NCBI RefSeq assembly: GCF_014649735.1
Contig: NZ_BMTP01000017.1
Coordinates: 1-64,000 of the forward strand
Direction of reading: 5' to 3'
Source: Streptomyces lavendofoliae
Lineage (GTDB): Bacteria > Actinomycetota > Actinomycetes > Streptomycetales > Streptomycetaceae
DNA length: 64,000 nt
Part shown: positions 24,044 through 33,611 of the stretch, piece after piece
Position numbering within the stretch: position 1 is the stretch's first letter
Layout of the letters: every line of letters begins with the position of its first letter
The notes under the pieces: generated by a model
Told to the model about the DNA's origin: nothing
What the model saw: only the letters and a program-made list of their open reading frames with translations
Databases searched by the model: none
Translations under genes and position numbers: made by a program

Positions 24044-26916
24044 GCGCGTGCCTCCGCCTTGTCGAGGAAGGCCGCCAGGGCCCGTACGGTGCGGTGCAGG
24101 TAGAGCTGCGGCAGCGGGAAGACCGGCATGGCGGCGTCCCGGAGCGCGGCCAGCAGCCGCACGGCGAGCAGGGAGTTGCCGCCCAGGGCGAAGAAGTCGT
24201 CGTCCGGCCCCACGCGGAAGCCGAACACCTTCTCCCAGACGGCTCTCAGGCGGGTCTCCAGGTCGCCCGCCTCCTCGTCCGCCGGGCTCGCGTCCGGTCC
24301 GCCACCGGTCAGGGGTTCCGGCAGCCGGGCCGTGTCGATCTTCCCGTTGGGGGTGAGCGGCAGGGCGGGCAGCGCGGTGACAGTCGACGGCACCATGTGC
24401 TCCGGCAGGAACCGTGCCGCGTGCCGCCGCACCTCCTCCGTGCCGGCCGGGGCCGCCGTGCCGCCGCCGGGGTCGCCGTCGCCGCCGGGCACGCCGTCCC
24501 CGCCGCGGAGGACCACGTAGGCGTCCAGCCGGGCGCCGGCCGCGTCGCCGGGCTTGCGCCGCAGCACCACGGCGGCCGCGGCGACCCCCGGCGCGTCCAG
24601 CAGCCGGGCGCGGATCTCGTCCAGCTCGATGCGGAAGCCGCGCAGCTTCACCTGGTTGTCCAGCCGCCCCAGGTGCTCCAGCCTGCCGTCCGGCAGGAGG
24701 CGGCCCCGGTCGCCGCTGCGGTACATGGGGCCGGGGGCGTGCGGGTCGGGCACGAAGCGCTGCGCGGTGAGTTCGGGCCGGTTCAGGTACTGTCCGGCGA
24801 CCCCGGCCCCGCCGACGTGGATCTCGCCGGCGACACCCGGCGGCAGCTCGCGGCCCTCGGGGTCGAGGACGGAGACGTGCCAGCCGGGCAGCGGGTGCCC
24901 GACCGACCGCGAACCGGTCAGCGCCTCGCGGCGGGTGACGGTCTGGGCGGTGACGTGCACGGTGGTCTCGGTGATGCCGAACATGTTGACCAGCCGGCAC
25001 CGCGAGGCCGGGTGCCGGTCCAGCCAGGACCGCAGCGGGCGGGTGTCCAGCGGTTCGCCGCCGAAGACGACCAGGCGTACGGAATCGGCCACCGGCTCGG
25101 CGCGGTCGGCCTCCATCAGCTGGGCGAAGGCGCTCGGGGTCTGGCTGAGGACGGTCACCCGTTCGTCGCCCAGCAGCCGGGCGAACCGCTGCGGGTCGCG
25201 GGACGCCCAGTAGGGCACGACCACGAGCCGGCCACCGGTCGTCAGGCAGCCCCAGATCTCCCAGACCGAGAAGTCGAAGGCGCTGGAGTGGAACAGGGTC
25301 CACACATCCTGGGCGCCCAGCCCGAAGTCCTCACGGGTGGCGTCCATCAGGGCGCCCACGTTGCGGTGCGGGACGACCACGCCCTTGGGCCGGCCGGTGG
25401 AGCCGGAGGTGTAGATCACATAGGCGGCGTCGTCGGCGGACAGCGGGCCGGGCGCGGGGGTGCCCTCCGGGACCTCGGCGGCGAGGGAGCCGGGTGACAC
25501 GGTCCGCACCCCCTCCAGGGAGGGGAACGCCTCGGACTCCGTCACCACCAGGGACAGTTCGGCGTCCTCGGTCATGTACGCCAGCCGGTCCGCCGGGTAG
25601 GCGGGGTCCATCGGGACGTACGCGGCACCCGTCTTGAGCACCCCGAGCAGGACCACCACGAGGTCGGCCGTGCGGTCCAGGCAGACGCCGACCCGGTCGG
25701 CCGGCGCGACGCCGAGCGCCCGCAGCGAGCCGGCGATCCGCTCCGCCCGCTCATCCAGCTGACGGTACGTCAGAGCTCGGCCCTCGTCGCTCACCGCCGT
25801 GGCGTCCGGGGTGCGTTCGGCCCAGGCCCGTACGGTCCGCTCGATGCGCTCGCCCGCCGCGCCGGGTGCCGAGGGCGTGCGTCCCAGTCCGCCCAGGACG
25901 GCCAGGCGGTGCCGCTGCTCGTCGTCGAAGAGCGGGACGTCCGCCAGCGGCGTGTCCGGGCCGGCGGTGACCAACGCCCGGTGGGCGGTGACGAGCATGC
26001 CGGTGAGCCACTCCGCGGCGGCGTCGCCGAAGACGGAGCGCCGGTGGTGGCACACACCGGACAGCACGGTGGAGCCGTCGTCGGCGACATGCACCGACAG
26101 GGGGTGGAGCGGGGCGAGGAACGGCCTGGCCGAGAGGGTCTCCGCCTTGACGCCCTCGCCGGTGAGCACCTCGGCGGGCTCGGTGACGTACAGCCCCGCC
26201 ACCGGGGCGCGGCAGGGCGCCGGCCCGGTGTCGCGGACCCGGGCCAGGTACTCCCCCACCGTGGCCGCCCCGCCCGCGGTGAACGTCAGGCTGTGTCCGG
26301 GGTCGACGCCCAGCTCGACCTCGGGGTCGACGGTGCAGCGGGCCAGGACGAGCCCGAGCGCCGCCGCGGCGGTGACGGCCACCGGTACGTCGCCGTGCAC
26401 CGTGAGGGTGAACGGGCGGGCGCCCGCGGTGGTCGCGCCGGGTTCGCCGAGCCCCCATGCGGGGGCCGGTTCCCGGTCCAGCCGGGCCACCTGCTCGCGC
26501 AGCCCCGCCGCCGCGCCGCCGGACGCGCTCCCCGGCACCGGGGCCGGCCCGGCGGCCGGCGCGGCGGGCTCCAGCAGCAGCGCGCGGGCCGGCTCGTACG
26601 GGTCCGCAGCCACCGCCCGGTGGGCGACGACGACGAGGTCGGCGGCCCCGTCGGCGTACCGCAGCAGGACGGCCCGCAGGCCGGGTCCCGTCGCCGGGTC
26701 GGCGGGGCGGGACAGCTCGCGTTCCCGCAGGAGGGCCGCGGCGGGGGACTCCGCCCCGTCGGGCACGTCCTCCACCCACAGCCGGGCTCCGGCGGGGCCG
26801 AGCAGCGCGAGAGCGCGGCCCAGCCGCTCGGGGTCGGCGCCGGTGTGGACGCGCAGGGCGACGGCGCGGCACAGCCGCCCCGCGGCGGACGGATCGGTGA
26901 AGCGGTCGTCGGTCAT
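24040..26916 (-). CDS. NRPS 3: adenylation (predicted Thr)-PCP with degenerate condensation-like N-terminus
   Basis: 958 residues. The first about 350 residues look like a decayed condensation domain: where HHxxxDG is expected there is AHRAVAADP (near residue 95). The adenylation domain spans about 365-870 (YTSGSTGRPKGVVV, MFGITETTVHV, YRSGDRGRLLPDG, LPLTPNGKID). Its pocket residues read D-F-W-S-V-G-M-V-H-K, two changes from the Thr code DFWNIGMVHK. The carrier protein has FALGGNSLLAV near 905. There is no C or TE domain downstream. It may load Thr onto its own PCP for tailoring and supply the A-less second PCP of NRPS 2. ATGA overlaps link it to both neighbours. Confidence 0.9.
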   Translation of the reverse strand: MTDDRFTDPSAAGRLCRAVALRVHTGADPERLGRALALLGPAGARLWVEDVPDGAESPAAALLRERELSRPADPATGPGLRAVLLRYADGAADLVVVAHRAVAADPYEPARALLLEPAAPAAGPAPVPGSASGGAAAGLREQVARLDREPAPAWGLGEPGATTAGARPFTLTVHGDVPVAVTAAAALGLVLARCTVDPEVELGVDPGHSLTFTAGGAATVGEYLARVRDTGPAPCRAPVAGLYVTEPAEVLTGEGVKAETLSARPFLAPLHPLSVHVADDGSTVLSGVCHHRRSVFGDAAAEWLTGMLVTAHRALVTAGPDTPLADVPLFDDEQRHRLAVLGGLGRTPSAPGAAGERIERTVRAWAERTPDATAVSDEGRALTYRQLDERAERIAGSLRALGVAPADRVGVCLDRTADLVVVLLGVLKTGAAYVPMDPAYPADRLAYMTEDAELSLVVTESEAFPSLEGVRTVSPGSLAAEVPEGTPAPGPLSADDAAYVIYTSGSTGRPKGVVVPHRNVGALMDATREDFGLGAQDVWTLFHSSAFDFSVWEIWGCLTTGGRLVVVPYWASRDPQRFARLLGDERVTVLSQTPSAFAQLMEADRAEPVADSVRLVVFGGEPLDTRPLRSWLDRHPASRCRLVNMFGITETTVHVTAQTVTRREALTGSRSVGHPLPGWHVSVLDPEGRELPPGVAGEIHVGGAGVAGQYLNRPELTAQRFVPDPHAPGPMYRSGDRGRLLPDGRLEHLGRLDNQVKLRGFRIELDEIRARLLDAPGVAAAAVVLRRKPGDAAGARLDAYVVLRGGDGVPGGDGDPGGGTAAPAGTEEVRRHAARFLPEHMVPSTVTALPALPLTPNGKIDTARLPEPLTGGGPDASPADEEAGDLETRLRAVWEKVFGFRVGPDDDFFALGGNSLLAVRLLAALRDAAMPVFPLPQLYLHRTVRALAAFLDKAEARA

Positions 26917-27803
26917 CGGCTGGTGAACCCTCCGTCCACGGTGACCGTCGAGCCGGTCACCTGCCGGGACTCGTCGGACGCGAGCCAGAGCGCCGCGCCC
27001 GCCACGTCGTCCGGCTCGATGAGCCGGTTCATCGGCTGGGCGGCCGTGAAGGTCTGCTCGTGCTCCTCGACGGGCACGTCGAGGGACCGGGCGATCTCGC
27101 TGAGCATCCGCCCCTCGGCCGCCTCGTCGTCGCGCACCGAGCCGGGGCACAGCGCGTTGACCCGCACCCCGAACGGGGCGAGGTCCAGGGCCGCCGCCTT
27201 GGTCAGGCCGACCAGCGCGTGCTTGGCGGTGACGTACCCGGCGAAGTGGCGGTAGCCGACCAGCCCCGCGGTCGAGGCCACGTTGACGATGCTGCCCGAG
27301 CGCTGTCGGGTCATGGCGCCGCCGACGGCCCGGATCATCCGCCAGGCGCCGGAGACGTCGACGTCGAGCATCAGGTCCCACTCGTCGGGCGTGATGTCGT
27401 GCACGGTCTTGCCCGAGGGGGCGGCGATCCCGGCGTTGTTGAGCAGGACGTCGATCCTGCCGAACCGGTCGAGCGCCGCCTCCACGACCGCGCCCACGTC
27501 CCCGGTGTCCCGGACGTCGGCCGGCACGGTGACGACGGCGGAGCCGGCGCCCTGTTCACGGCAGAGGAGGGCGGTGTGGGCGAGTTGGTCGGCCGTGCCC
27601 AGCGGGTAGGGCACCCCGGGCAGGTCCCGGCCGATGTCGGTGAGGAGCAGGTCGGCTCCGGCGCGGGCGTAGGCGACCGCGCACGCCCGGCCGATGCCGC
27701 GCGCGGCGCCGGTGATCACGGCGGTCCTCCCGGCGAGCCGGCCGGGCGGGCGCCCGGCCGGCCGGGGGGACGCGTGGGGTGCCGTCAGGGCGGTGGTCGT
27801 CAC
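26913..27803 (-). CDS. SDR-family NAD(P)-dependent oxidoreductase (mycofactocin-type subgroup)
   Basis: 296 residues, GTG start overlapping the thioesterase stop (GTGA). The cofactor loop is TAVITGAARGIGRACA; NNAG is in LLNNAGIAAPSG; the catalytic Ser and YxxxK lie in NVASTAGLVGYRHFAGYVTA; and the C-terminus reads TGSTVTVDGGFTSR. The insertion around GVPYPLGTADQLAHTALLCR resembles the longer mycofactocin-dependent SDRs (TIGR03971-like), whose nicotinamide is not freely exchanged. No mycofactocin genes are seen in the window. In this operon it probably oxidises or reduces a hydroxyl or keto group of the peptide or of a carrier-bound hydroxy-amino acid. Confidence 0.88.
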   Translation of the reverse strand: MTTTALTAPHASPRPAGRPPGRLAGRTAVITGAARGIGRACAVAYARAGADLLLTDIGRDLPGVPYPLGTADQLAHTALLCREQGAGSAVVTVPADVRDTGDVGAVVEAALDRFGRIDVLLNNAGIAAPSGKTVHDITPDEWDLMLDVDVSGAWRMIRAVGGAMTRQRSGSIVNVASTAGLVGYRHFAGYVTAKHALVGLTKAAALDLAPFGVRVNALCPGSVRDDEAAEGRMLSEIARSLDVPVEEHEQTFTAAQPMNRLIEPDDVAGAALWLASDESRQVTGSTVTVDGGFTSR

Positions 27804-28516
27804 CGTCTCACCGCCAGTCCGGCCAGTTCCGCGTCGAGCAGCCGCATCAGGCCGTCGGGCGACTCGACCACGTACATGTGCCCGCCGGGAAGTTCGGCGT
27901 GGTGGTACGCGCCCATGGTCGCCGCCTCCCACTCCCCCGCCTCGTCGCGTGAGACCAGCTCGTCGTGGTCGCCCCGGACCGAGACGACCGGGACGGGCAG
28001 GGGCTTGCCGGCGGGGGCGCGGTAGTTCTCGTGCATCTCCACGTCGGCGCGCAGCGGCGGCAGGAGCATCTCCCGCAGGTCGGGGTGTTCCAGCGCCGGG
28101 TGGGTGTACCCGGCGAACTCCCGCACCTGCGCCAGGAACGCCTCGTCCGTCAGGCCGGTGGCCCTGGTGCGGCGCTGCGTCCAGGGGCCGGGCGAGCCGC
28201 TGACGATGAGCTTCACCACCTCGGGCCGGCCCAGGGCGCACAGCCGGTGGGCCATCTCGTAGGCCAGGACGGCGCCGAGGCTGTGGCCGAACAGGGCGAC
28301 GGCGGGGCTGCCGGCGATCCGGTCGAGCACCGACGGCAGCAGGTCGTCGACGGCGGTGACGACGTCGGTGTGCAGCGGCTCGCCGAAGCGCTCCTCACGG
28401 CCGGGGAGCTGGACGGGGGTGATGAGCACGGTGTCGCTGCCGTACTCCTGGCAGCGGCGGTACACCGAGGCGCCGGCGCCGGCGAAGGGGAAGCACAGGA
28501 CGGGTATCTGCTGCAT
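27800..28516 (-). CDS. Type II thioesterase
   Basis: 238 residues, alpha/beta hydrolase of the RifR/GrsT type. Visible are VLCFPFAGAGASVYRRCQEY, PVQLPGREERFGEP, the nucleophile elbow ALFGHSLGAVLAYEMAHRL, and the His region LPGGHMYVVES. It starts one base after the NRPS 2 stop. Such enzymes clear mischarged or blocked carrier proteins. Unlike the terminal domain of NRPS 2, this one keeps the normal Ser nucleophile. Confidence 0.92.
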   Translation of the reverse strand: MQQIPVLCFPFAGAGASVYRRCQEYGSDTVLITPVQLPGREERFGEPLHTDVVTAVDDLLPSVLDRIAGSPAVALFGHSLGAVLAYEMAHRLCALGRPEVVKLIVSGSPGPWTQRRTRATGLTDEAFLAQVREFAGYTHPALEHPDLREMLLPPLRADVEMHENYRAPAGKPLPVPVVSVRGDHDELVSRDEAGEWEAATMGAYHHAELPGGHMYVVESPDGLMRLLDAELAGLAVRR

Positions 28517-28517
28517 G

Positions 28518-31500
28518 TCAGCCCTCCATCTCGGTCGTGGTGGCCCACGCCCGCTCGATCAGTTCGCCGGTGCCGGCGGGGTTTCCCCGTACGAAGTAGT
28601 GGCCGCCGGACGCCAGCCGCTGGAAACGCACGTCACCGGCGAGCAGCTCCCAGGAGCGGTAGGCGTCGGCGGCGTGGGTCAGGCCCTGGTCGTCGTCGGC
28701 GACGACGACCGTGAACGGTGCCTCGATCCGCCGCCCGGACGGCTCCTCGGTGCGGCCGATGAAGTAGCGGTAGCCGCCGCAGACGTCGTGGCGGAAGGAG
28801 TCGCCGAGGAAGGACGTGTAGCGGTGGTCGAGGCCGTCCAGCTCGCTGTAGCCGGTCTCCTCCACCATGTACCGGATGATCTCCTCGTCGCTCCAGCCGT
28901 CGATCATGGCGATGGACTCGCGCATGTCGGAGGCGGGCGGCAGGAGCTTGGACCCGATGAAGACGTGCCGGAGGTCGAACCCCCGCTCCTCCAGTACGCG
29001 GGCCAGCTCGACGGTCACGGCGGCGCCGCCGCAGTGGCCCCAGAGGATCAGCGGCAGGTCGGCCCGCTGCTCGATCTCGTCGACGACCCGCAGCACGGTC
29101 TCGGTGACGTCGGTGAACTCGCCCCTCCGCTCGGGGCTGTGGCCCGGCTGTTCGACGCCGTACACCACGAGGTCGGGGGTGAGCTTCTCGATCGCCTCGG
29201 CGAGCGGTTTGAAGTTGACCGGGTGGCCACAGGGGTACGGGACGCAGATCACCGCTCCGCGGGCGGCCTCGGCGGGGGCGGTGGTGAGCCGCTGGAGCAG
29301 CTCGCCGTCCGCCTGTCCGGTTCCCTCCTCGCGCGTCGCGCGGTGGTCCACCAGGGCGGCCAGTTCGTCGAGGCGTGAGGTGCGGGTGAGGTCGGAGAGG
29401 GTGACCAGGCCGTCGAGTTCCAGGACGACCCGCAGCGCGGAGAGGGAGTTGCCGCCGAGGGCGAAGAAGTCGCCGTCGCGCGGGACGGCGGAGGGGGTGG
29501 TGCCGAGGACGGACGCCCAGGCGTCGCGGATGCGGGTGACGGTGGCCTCGGTCGCGTCGCGGCCGGTGGTGGCGGAGGCCGTCGCCCCGGCGGTGGGGCC
29601 GGGGGTGCGGCCCAGCAGGGCGAGGTCCTCCTCGGCGAGCAGGGCGTGGGCGTCGTGGGGCGCGTCGGTCTCGGCGGCCATCAGTTCCAGCACCCGGACG
29701 AAGTAGCCGCCGATGCGGTCGATCTGCGCCTCGTCGTACAGGTGGGTGTGGAAGTGCAGGCAGAGCTGGAGCTCGTCGTCGAGGAAGTGGCGCGAGAACT
29801 CCGTGCGGAACGGGAACTCGGTCTCGGAGTCCACCCGCATGTCGAGCATCGAGAACTCCGGGAGCTTCTGGAGGTCCTGGAGCAGGTAGAAGTGGGTGAA
29901 GTTGAACGTAGTGCTGAACAGGACGCGCTGGGTGGCCAGGTCCTGCTTCATCCGTGCCATGGGGTAGCGGCGGTGCGGCAGAAGGTCGAGTTCGGCGCGG
30001 TACACCCGGCGGATCAGGTCGGCCCAGCTCCCGCCGGCGAGGCCGACCTGGAACGGCACGGTGTTGAGGTGCAGGCCCAGGGTGGTCTCGGCGCCCGGCA
30101 GTTCGGGCCGGCCGCTGTGCTCGTAGCCGGTCATCACGGTGTCCTGGCCGGACACCAGCGCGAGGACCTTCATGTGGGCGGCGAGCAGCACGTCCTTGAA
30201 GGGCACGGACAGGGCGTCGGCGGTCGCCTCGACGCGCTGGGTGAGCCCGGCCGGGAGGGGCACGTCGCGCAGGACGACGCGGAAGTCGTCGGTGGGTTCG
30301 GCTCCGGGCCGGGGCGGGACGTCGGCCGGGTGGGGGTCATGGAGCACCCGCAGCCAGTAGTCCCGTGACTGCGGGGAGCGCAGGGCCTCGGTCTCCAGGC
30401 CGACGAAGTTGCGCAGGTGGTTGTCGACGGGCGGGCGGGAGGTGTCACGGCCTTCGCGCAGCTGGTGGTACAGCTCGAACAGCTGGGTGTGCAGCAGCGA
30501 GATGGACCAGCCGTCCAGGGCCGAGTTGTGCTGGCTGACCGTGTAGCGGAACAGCTCGTCGCCGAGGATCTGGACGTGGAGGGTGACCAGGCCGCCCTCC
30601 TCCCACACGAAGCGGCGGGCCTTCTCCCCCGCCAGCCACTCCTGGTGCCATGCCTCCTGCCCCGCCGCGTCGAGGTGGCGCAGGTCCGCGACGGTCAGCG
30701 GCGGGTCCACCTCGCGGTGCACGATCTGGAGGAACTCGCTGTAGCCGGTGAGGTGGTACGTGGTGCGCAGGATCGGGTGGCGCGCGGTGAGCAGGCGTAC
30801 GGCCTCGGTGAAGGCGCCGGTGTCGAAGGCGCCGGTGATCGAGTAGCTCAGCACGTCGTGGTACTGGCCCAGGCCGCCGGTGATCTCGGTCTGGAAGATC
30901 AGCCCGGCCTGGAGCATGGAGAGCGGGTACGCGTCCTCGGCGTCCTCCGGGAGCAGGGCGCGGTCGGCGTCCTTGACCAGCTCGAAGGGCCGGAACGCCC
31001 CGCGGGCGGCGACGTCCGCCTCGGTCGTCGCGGTCTCGTCGGCGTCCTCGATGCAGCGGGCCAGCCGGGCGATGGTCTGGTGCTTGAAGAGCTGCTGGAA
31101 GGTGAACTCCAGGCCCGCCTCGCGGGCCTTGGCGAGGACCGGGACGAAGTGGATGGAGTTCCCGCCGAGGGCGAAGAAGTTGTCGTCGACGCCGATCCGG
31201 TCGCGTCCGAGGACCTCGCGCCAGATCTCCGCGAGGGCCTTCTCCTTCTCGGTGCGCGGGGCGACGTGGCCCGGTGCCTTGGGGCGCAGCGCGTCGGGGC
31301 CGCGGAGCGCGGCGCGGTCGAGTTTGCCGTTGGGCGTCAGGGGCAGCTCGCCGAGGGCGAGGACGCGGCCGGGCACCATGTAGGCGGGCAGCGCGTCGCG
31401 CAGGTGGTCCTTGAGCGCGCTCTCGGCGGGTGCTTCCCCGGCCGGTACGACGAAGGCCCGCAGCGAGGAGGTCAGGCCGTCGTCGACGGCGACCACCGCG

Positions 31501-33542
31501 GCGTCCCGGACGTCCGGGTGGGCCCGCAGGCGCTCCTCGATCTCGCCCGGTTCGACGCGGAAGCCGCGCACCTTCACCTGGAGGTCGACGCGTCCCAGGT
31601 AGTCGAGGGTGCCGTCGGGCAGCCACCGGGCCAGGTCTCCGGTGCGGTAGAGGCGCTCCTCGCCCACCGCCGCGCCGTCGGTGAACTTCTCGGCGGTCAG
31701 CTCCGGTCTGCCGAGGTAGCCGCGGGCCAGGCCGACGCCGGCGACGTGGAGTTCCCCGGGCATGCCCACCGGGCAGGGGTGGCCCCGGCCATCGAGGACG
31801 TGCATCCGGATGTTGTCGATCGGCCGGCCGATCGGCAGCCGGGCGCGGCGGGCCGCGTCGGCGAGACCGGTGACGGTCTGGTGGGTGACGTCGACGGTCG
31901 CCTCGGTGGGACCGTAGAGGTTGATCAGCCGGACCTCGGGGAGCAGGCCGGCGAACTGCGCCGCCTGGGCCGGGGTGAGGGCCTCGCCGCTGGCGAACAC
32001 CCGGCGCAGGGTGCGGGTTCTGGCGGTGTCGCCGAAGCGGTCGAGGTGGCCGAGGAACATGCTGAGCATCGACGGCACGAAGTGCACGGTGGTCACGGAG
32101 TGCCGGTCGAGTGCGGCGAGCAGTTCGGCGGGGTCCTTCTCGGCGCCGGGCGCGGGCAGGGCGAGGGCGGCTCCGGCGAGGGACCACCAGAACAGTTCCC
32201 ACACGGAGACGTCGAAGGAGACGGAGGTCTTCTGGAGGATGACGTCCCCGGCGTCGAGCGGGTGGGCGTTCTGCATCCAGGTCAGCCGGTTGACGGCGCT
32301 GCGGTGCTCCACTTGCACGCCCTTGGGCCGGCCCGTCGAGCCGGAGGTGTAGATGACGTACGCGACGTCGGTGGCGCCGCCCGCCGGTTCGACCGGCCCG
32401 TCGGCGCCGGCGTACGCGGCGGCGTCCTCGAGGTCGAGCGCCGGGGTGTCGCCGAGGAGCGGGAGGAAGCGTGTCTGGGTCAGTGCGAGGCGGGCCCCGC
32501 TGTCGGCGAGGAGGAAGTCGACGCGGGCCTTCGGGTAGGACGGGTCGACGGGCAGGTAGGCGGCGCCCGCCTTCAGCACGGCGAGCAGGCCGGCGATCAT
32601 CTCCGGGGAGCGTTCCGCGACGACGGCGACGACGGTGCCGGGGCCGGCGCCGCGCCCGCGCAGGGTGTGCGCGAGCCGGTCGGAGCGGGCGTCGAGTTCG
32701 CCGTACGTGACGGTGCCGGCGTCGGTGAGGAGTGCGGGCGCGCCGGGGGTGCGGGCGGCCTGCGCGGCGAACAGGCCGTGCAGGGTGGCGTCGCGGTCGA
32801 AGGGCCGGTCGGTGGCGTTGCTCGCCTCGATGATCGCCGCGTCCTCGTCGGTCCACAGCCACAGGTCGGTGACCGGGCGGTCGGGTTCCGAGGTGGCGAG
32901 GTCCAGCAGGAGGGCGTAGTGGGTGGCGATGCGGCGTACCGAGTCCTCGGCGTGGCGGCCGGTGTCGTACGTGACGGTGACGACGAGGCCGTCGTCCTCG
33001 CGGGAGACGGTGAACCGGGTGGCGGCGGGCGTGGCGTACCCGGGGTCGTGGAAGCCGGTGAGTTCGAGGGCGGTGGCGAAGGCGTCGGTGCGGCCGAGCC
33101 CGGCGGCGAGCGCGGCGACGTCGCAGTCCTGGTGGCGCTCGGCCTCCAGGACCGCCGGGGTGACCCGTGCGAGCAGTTCGCGGAGCGTGCCGTTGGGGTC
33201 GGCGCGCAGCAGCAGCGGGCCGCCGGCGTGGCCGGGGGCTGCGCCCCGGGTGGGCTGGGCGACGACGACGTCGTCCTGGCCGGTGTAGCGGCCGACGAGG
33301 GCGATCAGCACGGCCGCGAGGACGACGTGCAGCTTCTCCGGCCGTTCGCGGCTGACGCGGTCGAGCCGTGCGGTCAGTTCGGGGCCGAGGCGCACGGCGT
33401 GGGTGGCGGTGGACACCTGTTCCCGGTCCGCCGGCGGGCGGAAGTCGGGCAGGAAGCCGGAGGTCTCCGTGAGCGAGGTCAGCTGGGTTCGCCAGTGGGT
33501 GTCCTGCGCGGAGGGTGCTGCCTCGGGGTGGTGCGACGGCAT
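28518..33542 (-). CDS. NRPS 2: (partial C)-A(predicted Ser)-PCP-C-PCP-TE
   Basis: 1674 residues. Residues 1-230 look like the C-terminal half of a condensation domain with no HHxxxDG. The adenylation domain (about 250-750) has YTSGSTGRPKGVQV and pocket residues D-V-W-H-F-S-L-V-D-K, identical as read to the EntF serine code. PCP1 (FALGGNSIHF, near 795) is followed by a condensation domain (YPLSMLQAGLIFQTEITGG) whose active motif is HNSALDG (near 1002), Asn replacing the second His. PCP2 (FALGGNSLSAL, near 1360) has no adenylation domain. The thioesterase has LWGHCGGAAV with Cys1504 in place of Ser, plus VVADDDQG and SGGHYFVRG. The start ATG has CAGGAG upstream, 69 bases after NRPS 1. Confidence 0.93.
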   Translation of the reverse strand: MPSHHPEAAPSAQDTHWRTQLTSLTETSGFLPDFRPPADREQVSTATHAVRLGPELTARLDRVSRERPEKLHVVLAAVLIALVGRYTGQDDVVVAQPTRGAAPGHAGGPLLLRADPNGTLRELLARVTPAVLEAERHQDCDVAALAAGLGRTDAFATALELTGFHDPGYATPAATRFTVSREDDGLVVTVTYDTGRHAEDSVRRIATHYALLLDLATSEPDRPVTDLWLWTDEDAAIIEASNATDRPFDRDATLHGLFAAQAARTPGAPALLTDAGTVTYGELDARSDRLAHTLRGRGAGPGTVVAVVAERSPEMIAGLLAVLKAGAAYLPVDPSYPKARVDFLLADSGARLALTQTRFLPLLGDTPALDLEDAAAYAGADGPVEPAGGATDVAYVIYTSGSTGRPKGVQVEHRSAVNRLTWMQNAHPLDAGDVILQKTSVSFDVSVWELFWWSLAGAALALPAPGAEKDPAELLAALDRHSVTTVHFVPSMLSMFLGHLDRFGDTARTRTLRRVFASGEALTPAQAAQFAGLLPEVRLINLYGPTEATVDVTHQTVTGLADAARRARLPIGRPIDNIRMHVLDGRGHPCPVGMPGELHVAGVGLARGYLGRPELTAEKFTDGAAVGEERLYRTGDLARWLPDGTLDYLGRVDLQVKVRGFRVEPGEIEERLRAHPDVRDAAVVAVDDGLTSSLRAFVVPAGEAPAESALKDHLRDALPAYMVPGRVLALGELPLTPNGKLDRAALRGPDALRPKAPGHVAPRTEKEKALAEIWREVLGRDRIGVDDNFFALGGNSIHFVPVLAKAREAGLEFTFQQLFKHQTIARLARCIEDADETATTEADVAARGAFRPFELVKDADRALLPEDAEDAYPLSMLQAGLIFQTEITGGLGQYHDVLSYSITGAFDTGAFTEAVRLLTARHPILRTTYHLTGYSEFLQIVHREVDPPLTVADLRHLDAAGQEAWHQEWLAGEKARRFVWEEGGLVTLHVQILGDELFRYTVSQHNSALDGWSISLLHTQLFELYHQLREGRDTSRPPVDNHLRNFVGLETEALRSPQSRDYWLRVLHDPHPADVPPRPGAEPTDDFRVVLRDVPLPAGLTQRVEATADALSVPFKDVLLAAHMKVLALVSGQDTVMTGYEHSGRPELPGAETTLGLHLNTVPFQVGLAGGSWADLIRRVYRAELDLLPHRRYPMARMKQDLATQRVLFSTTFNFTHFYLLQDLQKLPEFSMLDMRVDSETEFPFRTEFSRHFLDDELQLCLHFHTHLYDEAQIDRIGGYFVRVLELMAAETDAPHDAHALLAEEDLALLGRTPGPTAGATASATTGRDATEATVTRIRDAWASVLGTTPSAVPRDGDFFALGGNSLSALRVVLELDGLVTLSDLTRTSRLDELAALVDHRATREEGTGQADGELLQRLTTAPAEAARGAVICVPYPCGHPVNFKPLAEAIEKLTPDLVVYGVEQPGHSPERRGEFTDVTETVLRVVDEIEQRADLPLILWGHCGGAAVTVELARVLEERGFDLRHVFIGSKLLPPASDMRESIAMIDGWSDEEIIRYMVEETGYSELDGLDHRYTSFLGDSFRHDVCGGYRYFIGRTEEPSGRRIEAPFTVVVADDDQGLTHAADAYRSWELLAGDVRFQRLASGGHYFVRGNPAGTGELIERAWATTTEMEG
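29025..29039 (-). other. Cysteine nucleophile elbow (GHCGG) of the NRPS 2 thioesterase
   Basis: The five codons encode Gly-His-Cys-Gly-Gly; the TGC codon is at 29033-29031, where type I thioesterases normally have Ser. Cys thioesterases are known from beta-lactone (obafluorin) and beta-lactam (sulfazecin) assembly lines, where the more reactive thioester helps strained-ring closure. Confidence 0.85.
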
Positions 33543-33611
33543 AGGTGTCTCCTGGATCGAGCTGCGAGTGAATGCGTGACGGGCTGTGCGTGTGCGTCGG
33601 GCCGTGAGCAG

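Noticed and set aside
26917..27381. An extended N-terminus of NRPS 3 from an earlier start
   Set aside because: It would overlap almost the whole second half of the SDR gene; the ATG at 26916 with ATGA overlap is the natural start.
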